Below are positions 32,500 to 41,401 of a stretch of DNA of 64,000 nucleotides, piece by piece; within the stretch, counting starts at the first letter, position 1; each line of letters starts with the position of its first letter. A model generated the notes under the pieces. The model saw only the letters and a list, made by a program, of their open reading frames with translations. It was not told the DNA's origin and did no database searches. A program made the translations under genes and the position numbers. The stretch is from Alphaproteobacteria bacterium UBA1301 (lineage in GTDB: Bacteria; Pseudomonadota; Alphaproteobacteria; Micropepsales; Micropepsaceae), in the NCBI GenBank assembly GCA_002307725.1, contig DBUB01000005.1, positions 1 to 64,000 on the forward strand. The letters are read 5' to 3'.

Positions 32500-34668
32500 A
32501 TGCCTGCCCGTGCCCTGCCCGTTTTGGTCCTCCTTTTGCTGGGGGCCGCCGTGGCAGACCCGCTGCCGACCGGAGTTGAGCGCCAGGGCAATGTCATCAC
32601 CATGCAGCCGGTCGGTGACGACGCATCGGCGGCCTCCGACAATGAAGCTGAGCTGCGCGCCGGTGCCGTTCACGTTCTTTCTGCCGCCGACCACGACCTG
32701 TTCACCCGCGCGTTTGAGGCGGCCAGTCGCGGTGACTGGCCTGCAGCGCTGGCGCTGGCCCAGACCGGCCGGAATCCGGTCGCACGCGCCCTGGTGCAGT
32801 GGCGCTATGTGCAGGACAGGAATGCCAAGGCGCCATTCGATCAGATCGACGCCGTGCTCAAAAACGCCCCCGACTGGCCGCGGCGAACCAGCCTCTTCGC
32901 CCGCGGTGAAGAAGCGTTGGATCCGGCAACGGCGCCCGCGACAGTGATTGCCTGGTTCGCCGGCCGCAATCCGATCAGCGCCATCGGCATGATCCGGCTG
33001 GGCGATGCGCTTGTGGCCACCGGCAAAACCGAATGGGGCAAGAAGCTGATCCGCGATGGTTGGGCTGCGGGCGTGTTCGATCTGCCGCAGGAACTCGCCA
33101 TCGTCCAGAAGGATGGCCCCTTCCTGACACCCGACGCCGACCGGCGCCGGCTCGACAATCTGATCTGGTCTGACCAGATCACCGCCGCCCGTCGCGAAAT
33201 GGCCCGCGTGGACGATGCTTCCCAGCGCCTCGCCAACGCTCGCATCGCGGTCAAAACCGATCCCCGCCATGCCGCGAAGGTCCTCGGCGAGCTTTCCGCC
33301 GATCTTGGCGGCGATGGGCGGCTGCTGTTCGACCGGGCCCGCGCGGCGCGCAAGAACGCCGACTTCGATGCTGCGGCGGAACTTCTCACCCGGCCGGCCG
33401 TGCGCGAATTGTTCAAGACGCATCAGACGCCGCTGTGGACGGAAGCGCACATCGTTGCCCGCGAAATGCTGAAGGCGAACAAGCCGACGCTGGCCTACAA
33501 ACTGGTGGCCAATACCGGCGTCACCACCGGCAGCGAATTTTCCGAGTCCGAGTTTCTGGCCGGGTGGATCGCGCTCAGGTTCCTCAAGGATGCGTCAAGC
33601 GCCATGCCGCATTTCGCGCGCCTCGATGCCGGTGTGACGCGCCCGATCAGCCGCGCCCGCGCCCGCTATTGGATCGGCCGGACTTACGAGGCCCTCGGTG
33701 ATGAGGCGGGCGCCTACAAGGCTTATGAACTGGCGTCCAAAGTGCCCGAGACGTTTTACGGACAGCTCGCGCTGACCCGTATCGATGCCACGCCGGTGCT
33801 GCATCTCACCACAGCAAAGATCGAGGCGATGCCGTCCTCCGCTGCGTTCAACAACGACGAGTTGGTCAAGGCGATGCGCGTCTTGGCCGATCTCGGCTCG
33901 CAGGATTTGCTCCGGGCGTTTGCACTGCGCTATGTCGAACTGCATCCCGGCGCGGGGCACGCCAAGCAGCTCGCGGCGGCGCTGACCGAGATGGGGTACC
34001 GCGACGTGGCGCTGCGCGTTGCCAAAGTGTTGGGCTACGAAGGGCCGACCTTCCCGCAATACGCCTACCCGGTGATTGGCGTGCCCGACTACCAAGGCCC
34101 GCCGCCGGCGCCGGAAAGCGCCCTCGTCCACGCCATCATCCGCCAGGAAACCGAATTCGATCCGCAGAGCGTCAGCCGCGCCAATGCTCGCGGGATCATG
34201 CAGCTCACGCTGGCGTCGGCGCGCGTCAACGCCAAACGGGCGGGCATTGCCTATCGCCCCAACGCGCTGACCACCGATGTGACCTACAATATGCAGCTCG
34301 GCATGACCGAGTTCTCGTCGTATCTGGCCAATTGGGGAAATTCGGTGATCGTCTCCGCCGCGGCCTATAATGCCGGTGAAGGCAATGCGAAGCGCTGGAT
34401 CCAGGCTTTCGGCGATCCCAGAAGCCCGTTGACCGACCCGGTTGATTGGATCGAGTCCATCACTTTCGGTGAAACCAGGAATTACGTGCAGCGGATCGTC
34501 GAGAATCTTGAGGTCTACCGTGCCCGCTTGGCGGGACGTAACGTGCCGCTCCGCATTCTCAGCGATATCTATGCCAGCCCGCCGCCGGTGAAGGTGTTGA
34601 ACCCGCCGGCACCGCCCCCGCCAGTCCCGACGAAGAAGCCGAAGGAGCGGCGGTCGACTTCGAATTAG
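32500..34668 (+). CDS. Soluble lytic murein transglycosylase
   Basis: A 722-residue exported enzyme that cleaves glycan strands of peptidoglycan to 1,6-anhydro products. A signal peptide (MPARALPVLVLLLLGAAVAD) is followed by a long alpha-helical superhelix (about 60-520) and a C-terminal SLT domain. The catalytic Glu lies in IIRQETEFDPQS near residue 550, with GIMQLTLASARVNAK and AAYNAGEGNAKRW also clear. The Pro-rich end is short. It shares a divergent promoter region with dapA. Confidence 0.93.
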   Translation: MPARALPVLVLLLLGAAVADPLPTGVERQGNVITMQPVGDDASAASDNEAELRAGAVHVLSAADHDLFTRAFEAASRGDWPAALALAQTGRNPVARALVQWRYVQDRNAKAPFDQIDAVLKNAPDWPRRTSLFARGEEALDPATAPATVIAWFAGRNPISAIGMIRLGDALVATGKTEWGKKLIRDGWAAGVFDLPQELAIVQKDGPFLTPDADRRRLDNLIWSDQITAARREMARVDDASQRLANARIAVKTDPRHAAKVLGELSADLGGDGRLLFDRARAARKNADFDAAAELLTRPAVRELFKTHQTPLWTEAHIVAREMLKANKPTLAYKLVANTGVTTGSEFSESEFLAGWIALRFLKDASSAMPHFARLDAGVTRPISRARARYWIGRTYEALGDEAGAYKAYELASKVPETFYGQLALTRIDATPVLHLTTAKIEAMPSSAAFNNDELVKAMRVLADLGSQDLLRAFALRYVELHPGAGHAKQLAAALTEMGYRDVALRVAKVLGYEGPTFPQYAYPVIGVPDYQGPPPAPESALVHAIIRQETEFDPQSVSRANARGIMQLTLASARVNAKRAGIAYRPNALTTDVTYNMQLGMTEFSSYLANWGNSVIVSAAAYNAGEGNAKRWIQAFGDPRSPLTDPVDWIESITFGETRNYVQRIVENLEVYRARLAGRNVPLRILSDIYASPPPVKVLNPPAPPPPVPTKKPKERRSTSN

Positions 34669-34674
34669 GGGTTG

Positions 34675-34947
34675 TTAGCGGAACATCGACAGCCATTCGC
34701 GGGCAAGACGCTGGGCTTCGGCGATCTGGGTCGGAAGCATCTCACGCGACAGCTGGGCACGCCAACTTTTGGCCTCGTCCACACCCCGCATCGCCGCGAG
34801 GTTGAACCATTTGTGCGCCGCAATGAAATCCACCCCCACGCCCTGCCCGGTCGAATAGGCCAGACCGAGATTGTAAAGCGCATCGGCCCGCCCCTTCTGG
34901 GCGTCCGTTTCGTATTGTGTTAGCGAAGCGACATCCACACATGCCAT
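34675..34947 (-). CDS. Small Sel1-repeat protein
   Basis: 90 residues with about one and a half Sel1 repeats: ADALYNLGLAYSTGQGVGVD, then AAHKWFNLAAMRGVDEAKSW. Sel1/TPR repeats mediate protein-protein contact. It converges on the lytic transglycosylase, 6 nt apart, and there is no signal peptide. The partner is unknown. Confidence 0.8.
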   Translation of the reverse strand: MACVDVASLTQYETDAQKGRADALYNLGLAYSTGQGVGVDFIAAHKWFNLAAMRGVDEAKSWRAQLSREMLPTQIAEAQRLAREWLSMFR

Positions 34948-35099
34948 CGCCGTAATACCCCTGAATCAGTTTCTGCGGTTGCGGCGAAAGAACCCCACCC
35001 GCGAGACGAGATCGTGTGGCAGAGACCCTAAGACACGGTTAACGTGAATTCGCCTTAATCGTTAGTTTTCGTTAGGGATTTCACCTATGCGCGGCGCCG

Positions 35100-35936
35100 T
35101 CAGTGCAACCGATCAACCAGCGCCTGCGCCTGTTTCTGGACCGCAGTGTAATTCGGCTGCTCGCGCAGGCGGACGCCGAAACAATCGCGATATTCGCGAT
35201 CGGCCTTCACTTCCAGCGCATCGGATTTGTCGGTGTTCTTCTCCGCCTTGGCATGCGCCAGCGTCAGGTCCAACGTTCTCTTGCAGAAGAGAACTGGCGC
35301 CAGCGGCGTCTTCAGCTTCTCTTCGGCGATGAAGATACGGTCGCCGCGCATCACGACGACAAGCAACCGGTCGGGACCACGGTCCAGCACCAGGTCCTGG
35401 GCGAAGGCGGCAAGTTCGACGACGGCAAGCTCGGCACCCGGCGGTGCCTTCACCAGAACCAGGCCGTGGAGATAGGCGGCGGCATCGGTGGAAAGGGCCT
35501 GGGTATAAAAGGCCTCAGAGCGGAATGCCGCCGTCATCGAGGCCGGGATGTTCTTCTCGTCCTTCCACCAGTTGCGGTGACCGGCGAGCCAGCGCGTGAG
35601 CAGCGGCTTGGTGGTTACCGTGACGACGGTATCGCCGCGGGCATACTGAAGACCGTCGACGGCGCCGAAGCCGACATCTCCCTCGTCGAGCGCGACCACG
35701 GTGTAGGTGCCTTCCGGTGTAAAGCCGGAGGCGTGCCAACCGGGCACCGCCAGCTTGATAAGCCGCTCAAGTTCGGGAAGCGCGCGATCTTCCGCCGCCG
35801 GATCCGCCTTGACGGCCGAGAGAGCACGGTCACGGGCATATATATAAGTGTCGGTTGGGGAGGACGGCGCTGGATCGGCGGCCGGTGCGGCGGAAAAAAT
35901 CAGGGAAAAACAAAGAAATGCTGGTGCCAGCCGCAT
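35100..35936 (-). CDS. Secreted protein of unknown function (278 aa)
   Basis: A signal peptide (MRLAPAFLCFSLIFSAAPAA) leads a 278-residue soluble protein with an alpha/beta pattern. Segments include YIYARDRALSAVKADPAAED, LVLVKAPPGAELAVVELAAF and VVVMRGDRIFIAEEKLKTPL. No family is recognised. ATG 35936 follows GGGGG. It is a single gene in a sparse region. Confidence 0.75.
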   Translation of the reverse strand: MRLAPAFLCFSLIFSAAPAADPAPSSPTDTYIYARDRALSAVKADPAAEDRALPELERLIKLAVPGWHASGFTPEGTYTVVALDEGDVGFGAVDGLQYARGDTVVTVTTKPLLTRWLAGHRNWWKDEKNIPASMTAAFRSEAFYTQALSTDAAAYLHGLVLVKAPPGAELAVVELAAFAQDLVLDRGPDRLLVVVMRGDRIFIAEEKLKTPLAPVLFCKRTLDLTLAHAKAEKNTDKSDALEVKADREYRDCFGVRLREQPNYTAVQKQAQALVDRLH

Positions 35937-36086
35937 TATCTGCCCCCTAAAACGGGCTGGCCGCGACACCCGTTTGACACCTTAGTGTCAGATGGCTGCC
36001 GCGGCCTTTGCCTTAGTCATCGGTTTCTCCCGAGGGATCCACCGTGAACTATCCGCGTTTATCGCGCGGTGAAACGACGTCGAAGA

Positions 36087-36173
36087 CTATTTCTTCGCCT
36101 TCTTCTTCGTCGCCTTCTTCACCTTCTTCTTCGCGACCTTCTTAGCGGCCTTCTTTTTCGCAACTTTTGGCAT
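36087..36173 (-). CDS. Tiny Lys/Ala-rich basic peptide (28 aa)
   Basis: A 28-residue ORF starting MPKVAKKKAAKKVAKKKVKK; 17 of its 28 residues are Lys. GAGGAG sits about nine bases before the ATG. It resembles the lysine-rich tails of histone H1-like and topoisomerase proteins (compare the C-terminus of topA at 50654), so it may bind nucleic acid. The codons mix AAG and AAA. It could also be a chance low-complexity run; only the ribosome site and clean start/stop support it. Confidence 0.5.
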   Translation of the reverse strand: MPKVAKKKAAKKVAKKKVKKATKKKAKK

Positions 36174-36413
36174 GAGAAGTGACTCCTCTTACGTGTCGTC
36201 CGGGTCGGGCGACTCTGCCGCCCCCCAAAACGCAAGCAATATGAGTGGGTTGAGGTTAAGAATGCAATACCACCCCCCGCCGGCCCCAAAGCCCGTCAAG
36301 CCCTAAATGCAAAAAAACCGCAATCTATCGAGATTAAATGCACTTCATCCGCGCACGGATGAAAATTGGAATTTTTGCCGCGAGACGCCCTCCGGCGCTT
36401 GTTCTTGTACGAA
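36174..36413. other. Intergenic region with no recognised feature
   Basis: 240 bp between the tiny ORF and gatB. It is AT-richer near 36300-36380, with no ORF above 30 codons in a credible context and no RNA fold recognised. It may contain the promoter of the Lys-rich ORF. Confidence 0.5.
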
Positions 36414-37919
36414 TCACCCCTCATCGGGCAATTCGAGTCGCGCTTTGAGAAGCGCGTTGACGGTCCCCGGATTGGCTTTTCCCCCCGTCGCTTTCATCAC
36501 CTGACCGACAAACCAACCGACCATCGCGGGTTTGAGTTTCGCAGCGGCGGCCTTGTCGGGGTTCGCAGCGATCACATCATCGACCGCTTTCTCGATCGCG
36601 CCGGCATCCGTCACCTGCTTGAGGCCGCGCGTCTCCACAATGGAGCGAGGGTTCCCCCCTTCGGCCCATACGATGTCGAGAACATCCTTGGCGATCTTTC
36701 CCGAGATGACGTTTTCACCCACCATCTTGATGATGTCGGCATTGGCGGAGGCCGAGACGGGACCTTCGAGAACCGACAGCCCGGCTTTGTTCAACCGGCC
36801 AAAATACTCATTGTTCAACCAGTTAGCGGCCGCCTTGGCATCGGCTCCTGCGGCCAGCATGGCCTCGAAGTAATCCGCGGTCTCCTTCTCGGCGACCAGC
36901 ACCAGAGCATCGTATGCGTTGAGGCCCATCGCCATGAAGCGGTCCTTCTTGGCATCCGGCAGTTCCGGCAGCGCGGCGGCGATCGCATCCACCCAGGCCT
37001 GTCCGATGACGAGCGGCAGCAGATCGGGATCGGGGAAATAACGGTAGTCGTGTGCCTCTTCCTTGGAGCGCATCGGCCGCGTCTCGCCGGTCTTGGTGTC
37101 GAACAGAAGCGTCTGCTGCTTGATCGTGCCGCCGGATTCGAGCACGTCGACCTGCCGGCGCGCTTCATACTCGATCGCCTGTACGATGAAGCGCATCGAG
37201 TTCATGTTCTTGATTTCACAACGAGTATTGAGCGCCGTGCCGGGCTTTCGCACCGACACATTGACGTCGGCACGCATGGAACCCTCTTCCATGTTGCCGT
37301 CGCAGGTGCCGAGATAGCGCACGATGGCGCGTAGCTTCTTGAGGAATGCCGAAGCCTCTTCCGACGAGCGCATGTCGGGGCGGGTGACGATCTCCATCAG
37401 GGCAATACCGGCCCGGTTGAGGTCGACGAAGGAATGATCGGGGCTCTGATCGTGGATCGACTTGCCCGCATCCTGCTCCAGATGGAGCCGTTCGATGCCG
37501 ACGCGCGCCACTTCGCCGCCCGGCAGATCGATCAGGACCTCGCCCTCGCCGACGACCGGGTTCTTGTACTGCGATATCTGATAACCGGCCGGAAGATCGG
37601 CGTAGAAATAATTTTTACGGTCGAAAACGCTGGCGAGATTGATCTGCGCCTTGAGACCGAGCCCGGTGCGTACCGCCTGTTCGACGCAGAACCTGTTGAT
37701 AACTGGCAGCATGCCCGGCATCGCCGCGTCGACGAAGCTGACCTGGCTATTCGGATCGGCACCGAACTGGGTCGCCGCACCAGAGAACAGCTTGGCCTTA
37801 CTGAGGACTTGGCAATGGACTTCCAGGCCGATGACGATTTCCCAGCCGCCAGTGGAGCCCTGGATCAGCTTGGACTTTCGCTCAACAGCATCGAGACGCT
37901 CATAGGTCTGCATGGCCAT
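36414..37919 (-). CDS. gatB: Asp/Glu-tRNA amidotransferase subunit B
   Basis: GatB binds the mischarged tRNA and transfers ammonia to its glutamyl or aspartyl group. The 501 residues start with the signature WEIVIGLEVHCQVLSKAKLF and contain NRFCVEQAVRTGL, INLASVFDRKNYFYADLPAGYQ (quoted in part), HLEQDAGKSIHD, VDLNRAGIALMEIVT and the tail domain MVGENVISGKIAKDVL. ATG 37919 lies six bases after GGGAG; ATGs at 37922 and 37913 are alternatives. It follows ridA after a gap of 156 nt filled by palindromes. Confidence 0.95.
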   Translation of the reverse strand: MAMQTYERLDAVERKSKLIQGSTGGWEIVIGLEVHCQVLSKAKLFSGAATQFGADPNSQVSFVDAAMPGMLPVINRFCVEQAVRTGLGLKAQINLASVFDRKNYFYADLPAGYQISQYKNPVVGEGEVLIDLPGGEVARVGIERLHLEQDAGKSIHDQSPDHSFVDLNRAGIALMEIVTRPDMRSSEEASAFLKKLRAIVRYLGTCDGNMEEGSMRADVNVSVRKPGTALNTRCEIKNMNSMRFIVQAIEYEARRQVDVLESGGTIKQQTLLFDTKTGETRPMRSKEEAHDYRYFPDPDLLPLVIGQAWVDAIAAALPELPDAKKDRFMAMGLNAYDALVLVAEKETADYFEAMLAAGADAKAAANWLNNEYFGRLNKAGLSVLEGPVSASANADIIKMVGENVISGKIAKDVLDIVWAEGGNPRSIVETRGLKQVTDAGAIEKAVDDVIAANPDKAAAAKLKPAMVGWFVGQVMKATGGKANPGTVNALLKARLELPDEG

Positions 37920-37980
37920 CATAATCTCCCGGGCGTCTTTGTCGTAGGACACGCCACACTCCCCGTCACAATCCCATTCC

Positions 37981-38074
37981 GTCATGGCCGCCCTTGCCTT
38001 GAGGCGGCCATCCAGAATCTTTTGGCTCGCGGACGCTCGCCTGCTGGATGGCCGGGTCAAGCCCGGCCATGACG
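37981..38074. repeat. Paired palindromes between gatB and ridA (BIME-like)
   Basis: GTCATGGCCGCCC..GGCGGCCATCCAG (37981-38013) faces CTGGATGGCCGGG..CCCGGCCATGAC (38044-38074). It is nearly identical in layout to 14916-15003, and splits the gat operon. Confidence 0.75.
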
Positions 38075-38075
38075 A

Positions 38076-38486
38076 TCAGCTTTCCGTACTCATGGGTGTA
38101 TCGCTCACGACATAGGCATCCACTTCGATCTCAACCAGCCAATCGGGGTCGATGAACCGGCTCACCTGGACAAAGCAGGTGGCGGGCCGGATGTCGCCGA
38201 ACACCTCGCCATGTACCTTGCCGACATCCTTCCAGTCCTCGATGTGACGCAGCATGATGCGGGTGCGCACAACATCCTTCAGCGAGGACCCGGCTTCCTC
38301 AAGGGTTTCCCCGACGATCTCAAAAATCCGGCGCGCTTGCACAGCGGCATTGGCGACCCCGACAGTCTTGCCGTCGGTCCCGATCGCGGCCGTTCCCGAC
38401 ACGGTGATGTGGGAGCCGACCCGCACCGCCCGCGAAAAACCAAGTACCGGCTCGAACTTGCTACCGCTGGAAATGAGTTTGCGCAT
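38076..38486 (-). CDS. RidA-family protein
   Basis: 136 residues of the YjgF/YER057c/UK114 fold. RidA-type enzymes hydrolyse reactive enamine/imine intermediates. Visible are GSKFEPVLGFSRAVRVGSHI, VSGTAAIG and RHIEDWKDVGKVHGEVFGDI. The catalytic Arg seen in true RidA (IPATRS context) corresponds to DIRPATCFVQVSRFI, where Arg-Pro-Ala-Thr is retained. Its ATG overlaps the stop of gatA by one base, so it is co-translated with gatA. Confidence 0.87.
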   Translation of the reverse strand: MRKLISSGSKFEPVLGFSRAVRVGSHITVSGTAAIGTDGKTVGVANAAVQARRIFEIVGETLEEAGSSLKDVVRTRIMLRHIEDWKDVGKVHGEVFGDIRPATCFVQVSRFIDPDWLVEIEVDAYVVSDTPMSTES

Positions 38487-39967
38487 CAGACACTCCACCA
38501 TTTTTCAGGTTTGGCCTTGAACTGAGCTGCGACCTCGAGCGCGCGGCCAGCGCGGAACAGGGTCTCTTCGTCGAACGCTTTGCCGATCAATTGCAGGCCG
38601 AGCGGCAGACCGGTTTTATTGACACCCGCCGGCAGCACCAGGCTCGGCAGGCCGGCGAGGTTCACCGTCACGGTGAATACGTCGTAGAGATACATGGTGA
38701 CCGGGTCGGCCACTTTTTCGCCGATGCCGAAGGCCGGGGCCGGGGTCGCGGGCGTCAGGATGACGTCACACTTCTTATAGGCCTCGGTAAAGTCGCGGGC
38801 GATCAGGGCGCGAACCTTCTGGGCGCGCAGGTAATAGGCATCGTAATAGCCGGCCGACAGCACATAGGTACCGATCAGGATGCGGCGGCGCACTTCCGCC
38901 CCGAAACCCTCCGCACGGGAACGCTCATAAAGGTCGATCAGATCCTTGGGGTCCTGGCAGCGGTGGCCGTAGCGCACGCCGTCATAGCGGGCCAGGTTCG
39001 AGGAACACTCCGCCGGAGCGATAATATAATAAGTGGGCAGCGCGTACTTGGTGTGAGGCAGCGAAATCTCGACGATCTCGGCGCCCTGGGCTTTCAGCCA
39101 CGCAACGCCCTGATCCCAGAGCGCATCGATTTCGGGATCGGTACCCGCCACCCGGTATTCCTTCGGAATGCCGATGCGAAGACCCTTCACCCCATTCTCG
39201 AGGCTGGCTTCATAATCCGGCACCGGCAAGTCGACGCTGGTGGTGTCTTTGGCATCTACCGAAGCCATCGCCTTCAACATGATGGCGCAGTCGCGCACGG
39301 TCGAGGAAATCGGGCCGGCCTGATCGAGCGACGAGGCAAACGCCACGATACCGTAACGCGAGCAGCGCCCATAGGTCGGCTTGATGCCGGTGGTGCCAGT
39401 GACCGCCGCCGGACAGCGGATCGAACCGCCGGTATCGGTGGCGGTGGCGCCGAGCGCAAGCCGCGCCGCGACGGCGCAGGACGATCCGCCCGACGAACCG
39501 CCCGGAACGAGTTGGGCGGTGGAGCCCTTAGCGCGCCAGGGGCTGATGCAATTGCCGAAAGCGCTGGTCTCGTTCGACGAGCCCATGGCGAACTCATCGC
39601 AGTTCAGCTTGCCCAGCATCACCGCGCCATTGTCCCACAAATTCTGCGACACGGTGGATTCATACTGCGGTATGTAATTCGCCAAGATCTTCGAACATGC
39701 CGTCGTTTTCACGCCCTTGGTGCAATAAAGGTCTTTGATACCGACCGGCAGGCCTTCCATCGGACGGATATCTCCGGCCGCGATGCGCTTGTCGGAGGCG
39801 TCCGCCATGGCGAGCGCGATCTCGGGCGTCTCGGTGATGTAGGCGTTGAGCGTCCGCGCCTGTTCCGCCGCCTTCAAGAACGCCGCCGTCAGCTCGCGCG
39901 AGGAAACCTTCTTGGCGGCCACCGCATCGCGGGCCTCGGCCAATGTGAGTTCGGTGAGATCGCTCAT
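38486..39967 (-). CDS. gatA: Asp/Glu-tRNA amidotransferase subunit A
   Basis: GatA hydrolyses glutamine to supply ammonia to GatB. The 493-residue amidase has Lys in VGIKDLYCTKGVKTT, and the Ser-cis-Ser motif in PGGSSGGSSCAVAARLALGA with the TDTGGSIRCPAA loop, giving the Ser/cis-Ser/Lys triad. LPTYYIIAPAECSSNLARYDG is also typical. It overlaps the GNAT gene upstream by 4 nt and ridA downstream by 1 nt. Confidence 0.96.
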   Translation of the reverse strand: MSDLTELTLAEARDAVAAKKVSSRELTAAFLKAAEQARTLNAYITETPEIALAMADASDKRIAAGDIRPMEGLPVGIKDLYCTKGVKTTACSKILANYIPQYESTVSQNLWDNGAVMLGKLNCDEFAMGSSNETSAFGNCISPWRAKGSTAQLVPGGSSGGSSCAVAARLALGATATDTGGSIRCPAAVTGTTGIKPTYGRCSRYGIVAFASSLDQAGPISSTVRDCAIMLKAMASVDAKDTTSVDLPVPDYEASLENGVKGLRIGIPKEYRVAGTDPEIDALWDQGVAWLKAQGAEIVEISLPHTKYALPTYYIIAPAECSSNLARYDGVRYGHRCQDPKDLIDLYERSRAEGFGAEVRRRILIGTYVLSAGYYDAYYLRAQKVRALIARDFTEAYKKCDVILTPATPAPAFGIGEKVADPVTMYLYDVFTVTVNLAGLPSLVLPAGVNKTGLPLGLQLIGKAFDEETLFRAGRALEVAAQFKAKPEKWWSV

Positions 39968-40434
39968 GCCGACGCCCTCTCAAGTTCTTTTTGATAAAAT
40001 ACCGACCAGTGTACGTCGGGATAATCGAGCACCGGGCCGCAACGCGTGAAACCAGCCCGTTCGTAGACCCGCCAGGCGGCAGGATGACGGTCGCCCGTCT
40101 CCAGCACCAGCTTGGTGAAGCCTTCCTGCTTGGCCAGCGCGGTGATCGCGTCGAGAATGCGACCGCCGATGCCCATGCCTTGATAGGCCGGATTGGTCCA
40201 CATCCGTTTGACCTCGCCGATGGCGCCCTCATGGCGCCGCAGCGCGCCGCAGGCGATCGCCTTGCCGCTGTCGCGGGCGACGAACACAGTGGTCTCGGGC
40301 GCGGCCATTTCCTCGACGGTCATGTGCCAGCAACCTTCCGGCGGGGTCAGCGACAGCAAATATTTATTGAGTGCGTCGATCAGGGCGCGAACATCGGCCT
40401 GCAGCGGACTTTCGACGGCAATTGCGATGGCCAC
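39964..40434 (-). CDS. GNAT-family N-acetyltransferase inside the gat operon
   Basis: A 156-residue GNAT. The CoA-binding loop is MWTNPAYQGMGIGGRILDAI, preceded by TTVFVARDSGKAIACGALR and followed by KLVLETGDRHPAAWRVYERA. The pattern is that of amino-acid, peptide or antibiotic acetyltransferases. It is 3 nt downstream of gatC and overlaps gatA by 4 nt, so expression is tied to the amidotransferase. The substrate is unknown. Confidence 0.87.
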   Translation of the reverse strand: MAIAIAVESPLQADVRALIDALNKYLLSLTPPEGCWHMTVEEMAAPETTVFVARDSGKAIACGALRRHEGAIGEVKRMWTNPAYQGMGIGGRILDAITALAKQEGFTKLVLETGDRHPAAWRVYERAGFTRCGPVLDYPDVHWSVFYQKELERASA

Positions 40435-40437
40435 AGG

Positions 40438-40725
40438 CTACTCCACCACCTTCGGCACAACGAAGAAGTGATCCGCGGCGCCGGGTGCATTGACCATCAG
40501 CGCATCGGCGTTATTGGGCTCAGTCACGACGTCTTCACGCATCTTGAGGCGATGGGCGACCACGCTCGTCATCGGCTCGATGCCTTCGACATTTACTTCC
40601 TTGAGCTGCTCGACCCATTCGAGGATGCCGTTCAGCTCGGCCATCATCGGTTCGACGCGTTCTTCTTCCAGTTTCAGCCGGGCAAGCCGGGCAATCCGCC
40701 GGACGGTGTCTTTATCTACGGACAT
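40438..40725 (-). CDS. gatC: Asp/Glu-tRNA amidotransferase subunit C
   Basis: The 95-residue GatC wraps around GatA and GatB. The consensus is clear: VRRIARLARLKLEEE, ILEWVEQLKEVNVEGIEPMT, LKMREDVVTE and the C-terminal FVVPKVVE. It is the first gene of gatC-GNAT-gatA-ridA-gatB on the minus strand and divergent from ruvX. Confidence 0.95.
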   Translation of the reverse strand: MSVDKDTVRRIARLARLKLEEERVEPMMAELNGILEWVEQLKEVNVEGIEPMTSVVAHRLKMREDVVTEPNNADALMVNAPGAADHFFVVPKVVE

Positions 40726-40893
40726 GGGATTAGAGCCCCTTAGCCTTCAATGACTTGCTATCGCTAGGGGGCACCCGAGGCAAGCCGCTTCGCGGTTATC
40801 GCCGGGCTGGGAACAGCGCTCCCCGCGACAAATTGTGCGTCCCTTCGCCCAGCCCGCCTAGCAAACGGGCATTGGCTAGGATAAAGCCCGGTT

Positions 40894-41358
40894 ATGTCCA
40901 TCCTGGACCTCGAAAATCTCAAATCCGCGCTGACGCCGGGAAGCCGCCTTCTGGGCCTCGATCTCGGCGAAAAAACTATTGGAATCGCCTTGTCGGATAC
41001 GCTACTCACCGTGGCGACGCCGATGGAAACGCTGAAACGCGGCAAGTTCAGCGCCGATGCGGCCAAACTCGATATTATTATTGCGGCGCAAGGCGTCGGC
41101 GGACTGGTGGTCGGCCTGCCCCTCAACATGGACGGCAGCGCCGGCGCCTCGGCCCAATCGGCCCGCGCCTTCGCCCGCAATTTCGCCGCGCGCTCGCCGC
41201 TTCCTCTCGTGATGGTCGACGAACGCCTTTCCACCGCCGCGGTGACCCTCACCCTTCTGGACGCGGACCTCTCGCGCAAGCGCCGCGCCGCCGTCGTGGA
41301 CAAAATGGCGGCGGCCTATATTCTCCAGGGCGCACTCGACCGGCTGCGCCAGCTTTAG
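40894..41358 (+). CDS. ruvX: Holliday junction resolvase-like pre-16S rRNA nuclease YqgF
   Basis: 154 residues of the RNase H-like YqgF/RuvX fold. The N-terminal GSRLLGLDLGEKTIGIALSD, GLPLNMDGSAGASAQSAR and VDERLSTAAVT with a C-terminal DKMAAAYILQGALD match the family. The acidic residues Asp and Glu of the active site are present. YqgF processes the 5' end of pre-16S rRNA. It is divergent from gatC. Confidence 0.93.
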   Translation: MSILDLENLKSALTPGSRLLGLDLGEKTIGIALSDTLLTVATPMETLKRGKFSADAAKLDIIIAAQGVGGLVVGLPLNMDGSAGASAQSARAFARNFAARSPLPLVMVDERLSTAAVTLTLLDADLSRKRRAAVVDKMAAAYILQGALDRLRQL

Positions 41359-41401
41359 TCGGCATATAATGTCGGCATATAATAAGGTGCTTGAGGGAAA
41401 C

